From contig CP053169.1 of the NCBI GenBank assembly GCA_014607495.2, forward strand, positions 2,108,001-2,172,000: a stretch of 64,000 nucleotides of DNA. Direction: 5' to 3'. Source of the DNA: Carposina sasakii (taxonomy: Eukaryota > Arthropoda > Insecta > Lepidoptera > Carposinidae). Shown one piece after another: positions 32,731-42,199 of this stretch; the stretch's first letter is position 1; every line of letters starts with the position of its first letter. A model generated the notes under the pieces. It saw nothing but the letters and a program-made list of their open reading frames with translations. It did not search any database and was not told where the DNA came from. A program made the position numbers and the translations under genes.

Positions 32731-32833
32731 CTAGCTGACCCAGCAAACTTCGTACCGCCTTTAAAAAACTTTTATTTTAGTATATAAACCTTGTCCTTAA
32801 AATAAAAACACAAAAAGAAAGAATCATCCAATT
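32731..32833 (+). repeat. Retrotransposon-type head, ACTAGCTGACCCAGC class
   Basis: ACTAGCTGACCCAGCAAACT followed by TCGTACCGCC and later GAATCATCCAATTTGG is a recurrent insect repeat head. It meets an oppositely oriented C element at 32834. Confidence 0.5.
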
Positions 32834-33036
32834 TGGTCTGTTTGTCTGTGCGTTTATGCACGCTAATCTCAGAAAAGGCTGAACCGATTTCGATGCAGTT
32901 TTCAGGAATATATTGTAACAGGTCCCACTTAACATATAGGCTACTTTTTATCCCGAGAAAATGTGTTTATCCCGGATAATTTCGAAATTTTGTTTATTGT
33001 ATAGTCCACGCGTACGGAGTCGCGGGCGTCCACTCC
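32834..33036 (-). mobile_element. C-family long subtype, tail truncated
   Basis: GTCTGTTTGTCTGTGCGTTT to GGAGTCGCGGGCGTCCACTC. It lacks the GATAAAGG and (TAGA)n tail. Confidence 0.7.
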
Positions 33037-33446
33037 TAGCTCCTGCATATTTTGCTACAGGGTGGCATACCAAATGAATCTAATATGAATAGATTAATGT
33101 ATTAAGAATATTACAAAAAAAATCCAAAATTAACATAACATTAATATTCCGTTCTGGAACAAAAAAGTTATTAGATCACAAAGAAAATAATCTCATTTAT
33201 TTTTCATTTCTTAACAAATATACTTACTTATTTCTACATTTACAGGCATCTCTTTTGCTTTTGTAGTAAAATTAATTGTTACACACTCCGTACCCCAAGT
33301 TTCTTTGGATCTTGAAGAATGATTATAGAAACGTTGTGAATTACACGTGATTCATTGTATTAAAATAATTAATTTTGCTTTTGCAATATACCTAAGTATA
33401 ATTGAGTCCCATTATTATCACGGCTAGATTTAAATATTATGTGCTT
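33037..33446. other. No feature recognised
   Basis: AT-rich, without shared repeat. Confidence 0.35.
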
Positions 33447-33979
33447 TTAAGGTAAGCGTTCATAGGTCGGCATCGGTCGCTGCGGACGGATCGCATCAAA
33501 CACATAAATTTTTCATACTGCGTCCACTGTATCGGCAGCGTACGGATTACCGACGGTGAGTACCAGCATACGGATTAACGATGCCAGTTCATTCGGATTT
33601 TCGTAGTGAGCACATGTGAACTCTGTGAGAATGGAGAAATGCGATGAAGAACAATTTGTCGTCGTGGCTTGTTTGTTAGCAGAAGAGGAAGAATTGAAAA
33701 AAAAGCGAAAAAATTGTTGACATGACAAACACCAAATGCAAATGGCCGACGATGCAAGCGTGCGTCCACTGATCTGCATTCCGTATGACGTCATCGGCAC
33801 GCATCGCAAAAGTTGCCTCTCGGGGCAACGCGTAACTATGTCGGCATTGCCGATGTACGATGCGTACGATGCGGACAGGTGGACGCACTTATATGCGTTT
33901 CTATACAAAAGATACAAACGATCCGTTGGGTGCGATGCGTCCGTTGCGTACGATACCGACATGTTGACGCTTACCTTTA
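33447..33979 (+). mobile_element. PIF/Harbinger-type element, internally deleted
   Basis: The element 33450-33976 (527 bp) is flanked by TTA on both sides (33447-33449, 33977-33979), the 3-bp duplication typical of PIF/Harbinger. The ends are inverted: AGGTAAGCGT on both arms, followed at matched positions by GTCGG and ATCG. A short start of a coding region survives inside. Frames of up to 149 codons on the minus strand overlap it and reflect its composition, not a gene. Confidence 0.75.
33631..33720 (+). pseudogene. Possible Harbinger transposase N-terminal remnant
   Basis: ATG at 33631 opens 29 codons ending TGA at 33720, including VVVACLLAEEEELKKKRK. A hydrophobic stretch followed by an acidic then basic run is how many HARBI1-like insect transposases begin. 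The catalytic part is absent. The call rests mainly on its position inside a TTA-flanked element; the motif alone would be weak. Confidence 0.4.
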
Positions 33980-34076
33980 GGGCCGAAGTTTCGAATGGCC
34001 ATATAGCCTATGTAAAAGATAAAGTTAATGCTGTCACTATCTTGATCAAGTTTTAAAGTTTTTCAAATTGAAAAAA
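33980..34076 (+). repeat. U-family fragment
   Basis: GGGCCGAAGTTTCG, then AAAGTTAATGCTGTCACTAT and TCAAGTTTTAAAG resemble 62092-62170 (GGGCCGATTTTTACACC, AAAGTTGATGCTGTCTCAAT). A shorter start may be at 57325. Short dispersed repeat of unknown class. Confidence 0.45.
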
Positions 34077-34139
34077 AAACGACCCATAATTAATTTTCAT
34101 GTTATAAAATAACGAATTTCATGTTCTTTAGACCATATA

Positions 34140-34606
34140 CAGGGTGTTTGTGACAGCAAGGCAAATATTGATATGGTGACTTCAGACTATGATTCTGAGA
34201 TGAAAACCAGTGAAAATTTTCACAGGAAAATTCTAAAATTTTCCGGCATTTTTTTCAGGAAAAAATAGTATGGTTCGTTTAAGTAGGTCCTAATAAATAA
34301 CTTAAAAATAAAACTTTTACATTTGGATGATTTTCAAAAAAAAAAAGCTTTCATAAAAGTTTAATTTACTGATCAACCCCAAAGGAGAGTCACAAGTGAT
34401 CCAAAAAACAGCAATGTATCACAAAATAACCAATAAGCCTATTTAACTAGTCACAGGATCGCCTGATACCATTGGCGCGGAAAGCAAACATTGCGTATAA
34501 TCAAATGAAAAATTAATTTCCTGCGAGTAATAACACTGTCGTATAACTCAAAACAATGGTACTTGTTCAGTATCTCAGTATTTGCCTGGCTGTCACAAAC
34601 ACCCTG
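34140..34606. mobile_element. M-family MITE, copy 2, intact
   Basis: TA-flanked, 467 bp. The left CAGGGTGTTTGTGACAGC and right GCTGTCACAAACACCCTG are inverted over at least 18 bp, then AAGGCAAATA / TATTTGCCTG. It contains GATACCATTGGCGCGGAAAG, a site that is split in the copy at 60 kb. Non-coding. Likely Tc1/mariner-type MITE. Confidence 0.8.
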
Positions 34607-35906
34607 TATATTTATACATTTTTTCATTTATTTCATTTATTCAGAAATATAAAAAATACATTAATTTCTAAATCCCAATTTGTATGGTCATTCACAACTA
34701 CCGCGGTCCTTTTGAAAGTTTTTCTTATTAGTGAGTGTATAAACACAACTTTTAAATATTTCACACCTTCACTTTGTATTCCAAAAAGTTTGTAACTATT
34801 TAATAACTTCTTCGTTTCGATAGAGAACGAAAGAGGTGGTATAACTTCCAAACCGCGCAAAATATTTCGAACTTTACCCTCTAATGGGTATAGCTCTGTT
34901 TTCCGTGCATACATAAATAAGGAGAGTGCACTATGAAGTTCGAAGTTTTGAGCTTCTAGTTCTGAAACTCAGGTGCGGAAAATAATTGTTGCTAATGTAC
35001 TATTTTATAATACTTATTTTTCGGAATTCGAAAGTTCGGACGCGCGGATATTTAGTTAGTTACCAGAACTTTAACAGCTGTGCGGCTAAGCTCGGAATAA
35101 TCGTTAACTACAGTAGTTCTATATTCTGTTATCGAATGAACACGGAAATACGAGTATTACGGATCACATGTGATTGAATTAAGCCGAGTAAGTATGACCA
35201 TTTTGCCTTAAAGCAAGATTGTTTCCATTGTAGAAACGAGACAACGCTTTACGTAGTGAAGAGCGACATCACGAATAATCCTGTCTTAAGAGGTAATGGC
35301 CACACAACGAGGGCTTGGGCAATGTAGTGACGGCGAAATTCTCAAAGTTATTGCAACATCGTTCAAATACCAACCAAAAAATTCTTACAATAGAATGAAG
35401 GATTAGCTCATCTCTATGTAGCTAAAATTTTACTTTGAATTTGATATCATAAAACTTACTTTAAATGGGTTACAGAAGTTACAAACATATTCTGCTCATT
35501 CCCTATGGCTTGTCTATAGGAAAACCTGTAAGTGTTTTCCTACAATAAATAAGTGAGTAACGTAAAATGCTATCGAGTTAAAAACGTCCGAACTTCGGAG
35601 CTTAGTCGAGAACTGAACGTCGATAAATTACTTCTAGCAATGCTTACACAGTCGGACTGTCTGGAAAGTTCGGTTCTATAGTTTGAGAGCTGAATTACAA
35701 GCACATTTCATAATTGGACGTAGTTATGTAAACGGGAACCAACCCACATAAACAGTAAGAACGAAATTACTATGTTCACAAAAGTTCATTTTTATGCAGA
35801 TTTTATTAATCAATGTACGTCATTGTCAAGTCTTGTTGCCAAATAGAAAGCGTGTGGTTCATTTTTGAATGCTAATGTAGCCTAAAATTTTATTTAATAC
35901 ATTACG
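34607..35906. other. Long stretch, nothing recognised
   Basis: No shared repeat, RNA or convincing frame in 1.3 kb. The 63- to 93-codon frames have no known domain. Confidence 0.4.
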
Positions 35907-36204
35907 TGTTCCCAAAAATGGGTGCAGGATCACGAAGGGGGTTAGCACAGCGGAACGGAAAGATCAGTGACGTTCATGTCATATACTGACGATCTCTATC
36001 AACAATCTTAAAACAATTGTCATGTGTTTTGGTAGTACCGTCTTGAACAACTTAAAATTTGAGAATTGTAAAATTCAATGTAAGTTATTTTAAGTAGGTA
36101 TAAGTTTTTCTATGTGTAGTGATGGCTGTATAGCCAAACTACCCTATTGGCTATTCTACATCGAAGGAGATGCAGCTGATGTATTTTAGTGAAGACCCGT
36201 ATCG
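35907..36204 (+). repeat. A-family repeat with internal unrelated DNA
   Basis: GTGTTCCCAAAAATGGGTGC, GGGTTAGCACAGCGG, GATCAGTGACGTT, then ~150 bp of other sequence, then GAAGGAGATGCAGCTGATGT and GAAGACCCGTATCG. It may be one copy interrupted by an insertion. Confidence 0.6.
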
Positions 36205-36654
36205 TTTGAGAAAAAAACTTGCGTAATATCATAAAAACCACACACAAAGGTACCAGCACCCCAGCAGCTGGCAGGAGCTGTAAAATTGTATTATTAAAAT
36301 CTTGCTTTACCGGAATCCGCTCACAATAGTCGAGTCGACGTCAAATGAAAACTATTTAAAAAGGGATTTTTCTCGGAATTCTGACTTACGCTGCTTCCGT
36401 TGTTGCATTCTGATTTTGCTTTGTACTTGCTTGCTTTGCGTTTGTTTTGAAAATGTTTTGCCAATGGTAGAGTACCTATATCATTATTATTATTAAATGA
36501 TGATATTACTTTTAATGTATAATGTAATTTTATTTAAATTTTAATTAAATGTTTTTGGATTTTAATTGTCTGAATAAATGAATTTTTAATATTATTAGTT
36601 ATTATTATAACTATTGGTCTAATCCATCTTTTCATCTATTATACAACAAACAAC
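36205..36654. other. Retrotransposon-tail-like sequence
   Basis: 36510-36600 contains TTTAAATTTTAATTAAATG and CTGAATAAATGAATTTTTAA, similar to 23400-23480. It is probably a LINE 3' end. No gene. Confidence 0.35.
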
Positions 36655-36860
36655 TAGTGGACGATCGCGACTCCATCCTCGTGGACAACAGCAAAAAATG
36701 TCGCATTAAGATAAAACACACAAGTTTTTACGTTAGAACTCCAATACAGAACAGGGAAAACTGCATTCGATTTGAACTGCAAACTATATATATATGTGTA
36801 ATTTTCACTCAAATCGGTACAGCCGTTCAATTTATAAATTGTGTAACTAACACGATGATA
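36655..36860 (+). repeat. C-family repeat, strongly diverged
   Basis: CTAGTGGACGATCGCGACTC and CATCCTCGTGGAC form the head, and CAAATCGGTACAGCCGTTCA the later block. The 92-codon frame covering it is chance. Confidence 0.55.
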
Positions 36861-37232
36861 ATAAATAATGTATCAGACTATCTGCAGACTACCCACATAA
36901 GAAAGTTAAGCAAACTATACACTAGTTATATTTAGCTACACATAAAAACCTTTTCTCGTACCTTTACTGACAGCTTAATTACTTTGATGACGCTCGGGAG
37001 GCCGAAAAACGGCTATTTTTGGGTTAGCCCTTTTTACTTGAACAGGGTCTCACATGGAGTAAGAATTAACGGGAGGTGGTTTGATTAGCTCACACCTATG
37101 AACACGCTTTCGCCTTTCCTTTCGCCGTTAGAGCAAGAAAGATGACGGGAATGGCGTAGAATGCGGTGCCAATAGCATTTCCGCTATCTTTCTCGCTCTA
37201 GCAAATTACGGTTCTGTGATACAATAAACATA

Positions 37233-37542
37233 TACACATGGCTATATTCCAGAAATGGGATAGCCATAAAGATCATACAGCCACTTTTAGAATAGCGGGG
37301 ACAGAGGGGTAAGCTCGATAGTCCGTAACGCTATCGTCCAACTGTCAAATCACATAGATTTTGCTAGCGAGTCGCTAGCGTTACGCCGCGTAAAAAGGTT
37401 CGTGCTTACCCCACAGCTGTAAGTGATCAGTGACAAGTGCTTAGTTTATCGCCTGAGAGAATGCCCGAATTCTTTAATCGACTCATACGACATGCACGGA
37501 TGGAGATGCAGCTGATGTATAGTTAACCCCGCATCAGCACAG
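37233..37542 (+). repeat. A-family repeat carrying a nested L MITE
   Basis: ACACATGGCTATATTCCAGA to AACCCCGCATCAGCACAG. The GCGGGGACAG and TGATCAGTGACAAG blocks, adjacent in other copies, are separated by the 97-bp L element. Confidence 0.8.
37316..37412. mobile_element. L-family MITE nested in an A repeat
   Basis: GGGGTAAGC at the left and GCTTACCCC at the right. The interior CTATCGTCCAACTGTCAAAT is identical to 12229-12344 across most of its length, but ~19 bp near the left end are missing. ACAG precedes and follows the element (37311-37314 and 37413-37416), a possible 4-bp target duplication. Confidence 0.8.
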
Positions 37543-37552
37543 TACAATAGGC

Positions 37553-38257
37553 ATGGGCTAATCATATCCGGGAAAGGATTGAACATGTAGTATATCACTC
37601 CGACTAAGGATATATATCCTTTTAACATATCCAACTCCGCGTGCATATCCGGGAACGAAGAGATTTAAGTGAAGCGAGATATGACTGGGATTGGTTTGGT
37701 TAGGTTGTTGTGTGTCCTTTTAACAGATCCAACTCCGCATACATATCCGGGAATGAAGAGATTAAGCGACCCGAGATATGATTGGGATGATCTATCCAAA
37801 TAATAATTAGAATATTTGATAGGCGTATTTAAAAATCGCTAAATAGGTACACTAAAAATATTGTCCTAAAAATAATTCCAAATCCAAAACAGCTTTTATT
37901 TACATTAAAAACAAAATACTTAAGATCAAACATAAAACGGAATGAATAGAACTTTTGTAAATTGTAATTACGAAAACAAATATTTATACTAAACGGCATG
38001 CCTGTCGCTCGTAAGTATTCGTATATACTCGTGTAATGTCGTTACATTCGCGCTCATGCGTCTACTGCGATAGCACCGCGCGTTCCGGCGCGTTCGCATT
38101 CAGTCTCGCTCACTTATTCTTACCTTCGGCATTATTCGGTAGGTCGGAGTGGGTCGGATATAGGATATGGTAACTTTCTTTAAAGTGAAGGAGTTGATTC
38201 ATATCCACCTCTGGATATATATCCGAGGATATAGTTGTGTCCGGAGTTACCCATGTC
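37553..38257. mobile_element. Q element: CATGGG-ended, with a tandem repeat
   Basis: The left GCATGGGCTAATCATATCCG and the reverse complement of the right GACATGGGTAACTCCGG resemble each other. Inside, a ~74-bp unit (TCCTTTTAACATATCCAACT ... GAGATATGACTGGGAT) occurs at about 37616 and 37717 with ~85% identity. No transposase. Class and exact ends are uncertain. Confidence 0.4.
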
Positions 38258-39560
38258 TACAGTACAATAGTAAATAATAAGGCTAAAATAATTGTCAAAA
38301 TGAAGGGACCAAATCTCGGATGTCTGTCTTAAAAGATTAATACCATTAAATGAAATTGTATTAAATTAAATGATCCGAGGGTCAGCGGAGGGTGTAGGGC
38401 CCGGTGGTGGGCGCACCCATAGTGAATTAGGTAATACCATTAATTTACTATTTCCTACCTTTGCTATAATTTTAGCTGCCTCATAGCAATTGCATATCTT
38501 CTCCATTCTGCCTTCATGGGCTGGCCCTTAGCGGTCGATGCGTTGTACACCTGCGTGCTACCTATGTAATCCGGGTATATTTCGCTAGATTTATGAGCTT
38601 GTAAAGGGTTTTAAAAGGGTTTAAAGGCTATAAATAGAGATGCATCTTCGCTTAAGTTCTAAACACCGCGTACGTCAAAAATGCGTAATTTTTTATGGTA
38701 CCTATAGTTGAAATATTACATATAATTTTTTTCGACATATCTTACGCAATCATTTTATGTAAGTTCTCTGTATTGGAAATGTTCATTGCATTTTACTTTA
38801 CATACCCCTTCAATTACATCCTGTATATCCGGAACAGATTGCATCGCTACAGAAATTAATTAATAACACGGAACATTGGATAGGTATTGCCGTGAAGGGA
38901 GAATAATAAAGAAGTGGCATAACTTCTGATCTACTGCACCAAATTGGATGATGCTTTCTTTATTATGTTTGTCATTTCTAGGACAATGTTTATATAAAAA
39001 CAATGGGAAAAAATAGGCAGTAGGAAATTTGGCAAATCACGTAGCTTATTATTATATTTAAAGTTTACAACACTGCAATCCGTAAGGCATTTCTTAAAAT
39101 ACATTATTAAATTGTATACCTTCTAATGCTTAGATGAACGATTTCAATACCATATAATATCAATATATAGGTGCTCTTCCAGCCATGGGGAGGGGAGTTA
39201 ACCAGTGAGTGGCTGAGACTGCTGTCCAAATTTGTTGGTGATCCATTAGTTCTGGCTACCGCCTTTTTGGAAATCAGCCGTATTATCTATGTGCTACATC
39301 TACATTGGCGCTAACAAGTCTATTTTCTAGTATATTTTTAGGTACTCTATTTTTTTTTTATATTGTTCATCGCATCTCTTCAACTCTACTTCCTCCATGT
39401 TATAGCCAGTATGGCCGTGTGCGAGATTTCAATTCAGATATTAGGCCGATGATGTAGCGGTTAAGCTGTGGACTCAGATAGATTGACAGAGTATACATCA
39501 CAGCTTCGGTTTCCTAGGATAGCAGTGTTATACATATACATTATGTATACATACAGATAC
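38258..39560. other. Two repeat fragments, otherwise unrecognised
   Basis: 38372-38428 (GGGCCCGGTGGTGGGCGCAC) is inverted relative to 12460-12515. A minus-strand A-family 5' fragment is at 39200-39285 (AGTTCTGGCTACCGCC, AAATCAGCCGT). No gene. Confidence 0.4.
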
Positions 39561-39749
39561 ACACGGCTGTGTTTCCGAAACGGGCTAGCCAGAATTATAG
39601 GATGATAAACACATACGGCAAAGTTTAGTATAGCTGGGACAGATGCTTATCGCCAGAGAGAGAATGCACAAATTCCTTAGCTGGCGTTTACGACGTGCAT
39701 AGATGGAGTGGCAGCTGATGTATCCTAGTGAAGCCCCGCATCAGCACAG
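39561..39749 (+). repeat. A-family repeat, near full length
   Basis: ACACGGCTGTGTTTCCGAAA to GAAGCCCCGCATCAGCACAG. The TGATCAGTGACAAGC block is deleted. Confidence 0.75.
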
Positions 39750-40240
39750 GTAATAATAATTACCTACCTACTTACAGACGGGCAAACTTTTAAAAATTTG
39801 TATATAATGATTTTATTTGTAAATAATAATAAAGATCCGTTTCATTAAAAAAAAAACTAATCTACAAGAATAAGTCTGTGCAAAAATCAATTGAACTAAT
39901 CGTTTCCAACAAAAACGAATACTCAAAATCATTTGAAAATCACATAAAGAATTTGAGAAACCTCCTCCTTTTTTAAGTCGGTTAAAAATATAAAAGATAA
40001 AACGCGATATGGGGCCACAGCATTACAGCCAACCGGTGATCTCATGTGGAATCCCCGGTATGATTGCTGGCGGATTCACCAATCATTAGCCAGTGGAAAA
40101 TGGAATTTATGGTTTCCGAAATCGTGCTATATCGACTATTAGTTACTGCCTGCGAAATTTTTGACCTGAAAATACCTACCTAGTTATATCTCTTTATTTA
40201 TATCTATACTGTACTTGTATTACTTCATATTCGGTTGTAC
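39750..40240. other. Mostly unrecognised
   Basis: 39955-39990 carries AAACCTCCTCCTTTTTTAAG and TCGGTTAAA, a phrase common in insect repeat tails. Nothing else was recognised. Confidence 0.35.
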
Positions 40241-40378
40241 ATACGGCGGGGATATCCAGAATTGCAGAATGAGGGAGGGAGATCCACTTCCAGTTGATGG
40301 GGCCCATGATAATTTGCTAGTTTATCGCCTGAGAGAATGCCTCTGAGTTCCTTTGTCGACTCTCCCTACATGCATATA
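40241..40378 (+). repeat. A-family repeat, partial
   Basis: ATACGGCGGGGATATCCAGA to GTCGACTCTCCCTACATGCA. The last ~45 bp are missing. Confidence 0.6.
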
Positions 40379-41249
40379 GGACTACATAGGTACACATAAG
40401 ATGTGAAAAATAACCCATTTTCCTTTGATTATATTGTCTAAGCCATTTTCAAACAAAAACCATTAGTCTCAAGTGGCCATTGTAGCATGGCGACGAACAA
40501 AGAGTCTAAAAAGCGAAACGTGCTCTCGTTCCAATTCCAATTCAAAAAATGGAACGCCGATTTTTTTCCATTCGGAAACGACAAGTGCGAATGCCATGTG
40601 ATGATTGATGCGATGGGGGGACGAAAATCCCCCAAACATACGACGAATGATTCGTTCCAAGATGGAGATAAGAGGCTCGAGCTTTTGTTCTGACACATTC
40701 GTTAAAAGTTCAAATAGATAGACGATTTATTTGTGGAACACCCGGTTCTTTTTTTGAACAATGTATAAATTTTTTAAAATCAAATAGTATTTATTCCCAG
40801 TCTATATTCGAATTTTAAATTGTTTTTCGTGCTCCAAAAAGAGAATGCAATTTGATAGACAGACAAAAAACAGATGGCAAACTTAATTAATTTAATTAAA
40901 AACACAGCGGATGATAATTCCGAGAGGAATTTAAAAAAACTTTATACTGTGAAAAGAAAGCTCAGATATTAAAAAACTTTTTATTTGAAACAGTTTAAAA
41001 GTAGAACTGCAGATAATTTTGCCGCGAACAAAAGCTGGCGAGTTCAACTTTTTAATCGCAGTCCGCTGTGGCAACAGAAAATACCAAACAGCCAATGAGT
41101 CAAGTAACTGGCAAGCAATTTGCCTTGCTGCCTTTCTGACTGTCACCGGCAGTTGCTCGCTGGTCGATCGTGTACCCGTGCTTTAAGCGAAGTTCACAAT
41201 ATTTTTAAGAAGTTGAAACTTTAGTTCCTAACAAAATTGAACTAACATT
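40379..41249. other. Unassigned sequence with overlapping frames on both strands
   Basis: At 40438-40698 frames of 86, 75 and 68 codons overlap on both strands in a GC-richer patch containing the inverted pair CGTTCCAATTCCAATTC / GAATTGGAATTGGAACG within one stretch. I recognise no domain. The remainder (to 41249) is AT-rich without shared repeats. Confidence 0.3.
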
Positions 41250-41452
41250 CTTCTTCTTCAGCCTATTGCAGTCCACTACTGGACGTAGTCCTCACCCAGG
41301 GCACGCCACAAGGCTACTGCCACAGGGGGGTTTTGCCCATATTCACCACGCTGGGCAGGCGGGTTGGTGACTAAAGTGTGATTTTCGGACTATGTTGTCA
41401 GTACGGGAGGCGCTGCTGCCCACCTCCCGGAAACCCTTAATCGCCTCGTACG
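41250..41452 (-). mobile_element. P-family SINE-like element, 5' truncated
   Basis: (TTC)n-CAGCCTATTGCAGTCCACTA to ACCCTTAATCGCCTCGTACG in reverse orientation. The tail here is a GAA/TTC run rather than GAT. Confidence 0.75.
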
Positions 41453-42072
41453 AACATTAGATATTTGAATATAAATAAGCTGAATACAAAAGGGCTGAAT
41501 TCCCAAAATAGGGTAATCAGAACTGCAGGATAGCAAGCTTTACTAAATTATCGAAAAATTTCCATCAATAGTGGTTAGACTTCATCATGAAGGCTTCAGA
41601 TTAGAGAAAATCACGAGAAAATTGCTCGATAACTTTGCCATCTTCACCAATCGCTTGTAAAATGGTTACATTGACTAAGCACTCAAAGCTGTAAAAGATT
41701 AGTTACAAGTTCATCGTCTCTTGTCTCGTTAAGTAACTTAGTTATTTTAGAATTGTCGTAAGTATGTACTAAGCTTTATAATAATAGCTTCCCGCAGTAA
41801 ATGGAACTTTGGACCGTTCCGAGAAACTGGCTCTATAACTGATCGAGTGTTATTGTAAATAATGGTTTCATATATCTCTCACTTTTTTTTTCACAGAATA
41901 ACTCCTATGCCTGATTTCGAAACTAATATTTTTTGTATACAGTGACATACATATTGTAGTCATACACATAGTAACTAGCGCCATCATCCAAAGTTACTAT
42001 ATCTACGGTAAAACGCACTTTAGTATAGTATAGTTTTTTTTTAAATGTGTGGAAATATGGTGGCACCATACC
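41453..42072. other. A-family 5' fragment and unassigned DNA
   Basis: 41493-41540 (GGCTGAATTCCCAAAATAGG, AACTGCAGGATAGCA) is the start of a worn A copy. The rest is unrecognised. Confidence 0.4.
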
Positions 42073-42199
42073 GTATGCCGCGTGGTATCGGCAGAGTAGA
42101 AAAGCACCATCCCACGTCTGTCCGTGGGTATATCGTAAAAGGCGATTAAGGGTTTCCGGTAGCTGCGCCTCTCGTGTTGACAACATAGTCAAAAAATCT
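42073..42199 (+). mobile_element. P-family 5' half
   Basis: TGCCGCGTGGTATCGGCAGA to TTGACAACATAGTC. The 3' half is absent, which is unusual for a retrotransposed copy and suggests later deletion. Confidence 0.65.

Noticed and set aside
33513..33962. 149-codon minus-strand frame, the longest in the window
   Set aside because: It lies inside the TTA-flanked Harbinger remnant, antisense to the short transposase-like start, and has no recognisable domain. Its openness follows from the local GC-richer composition.
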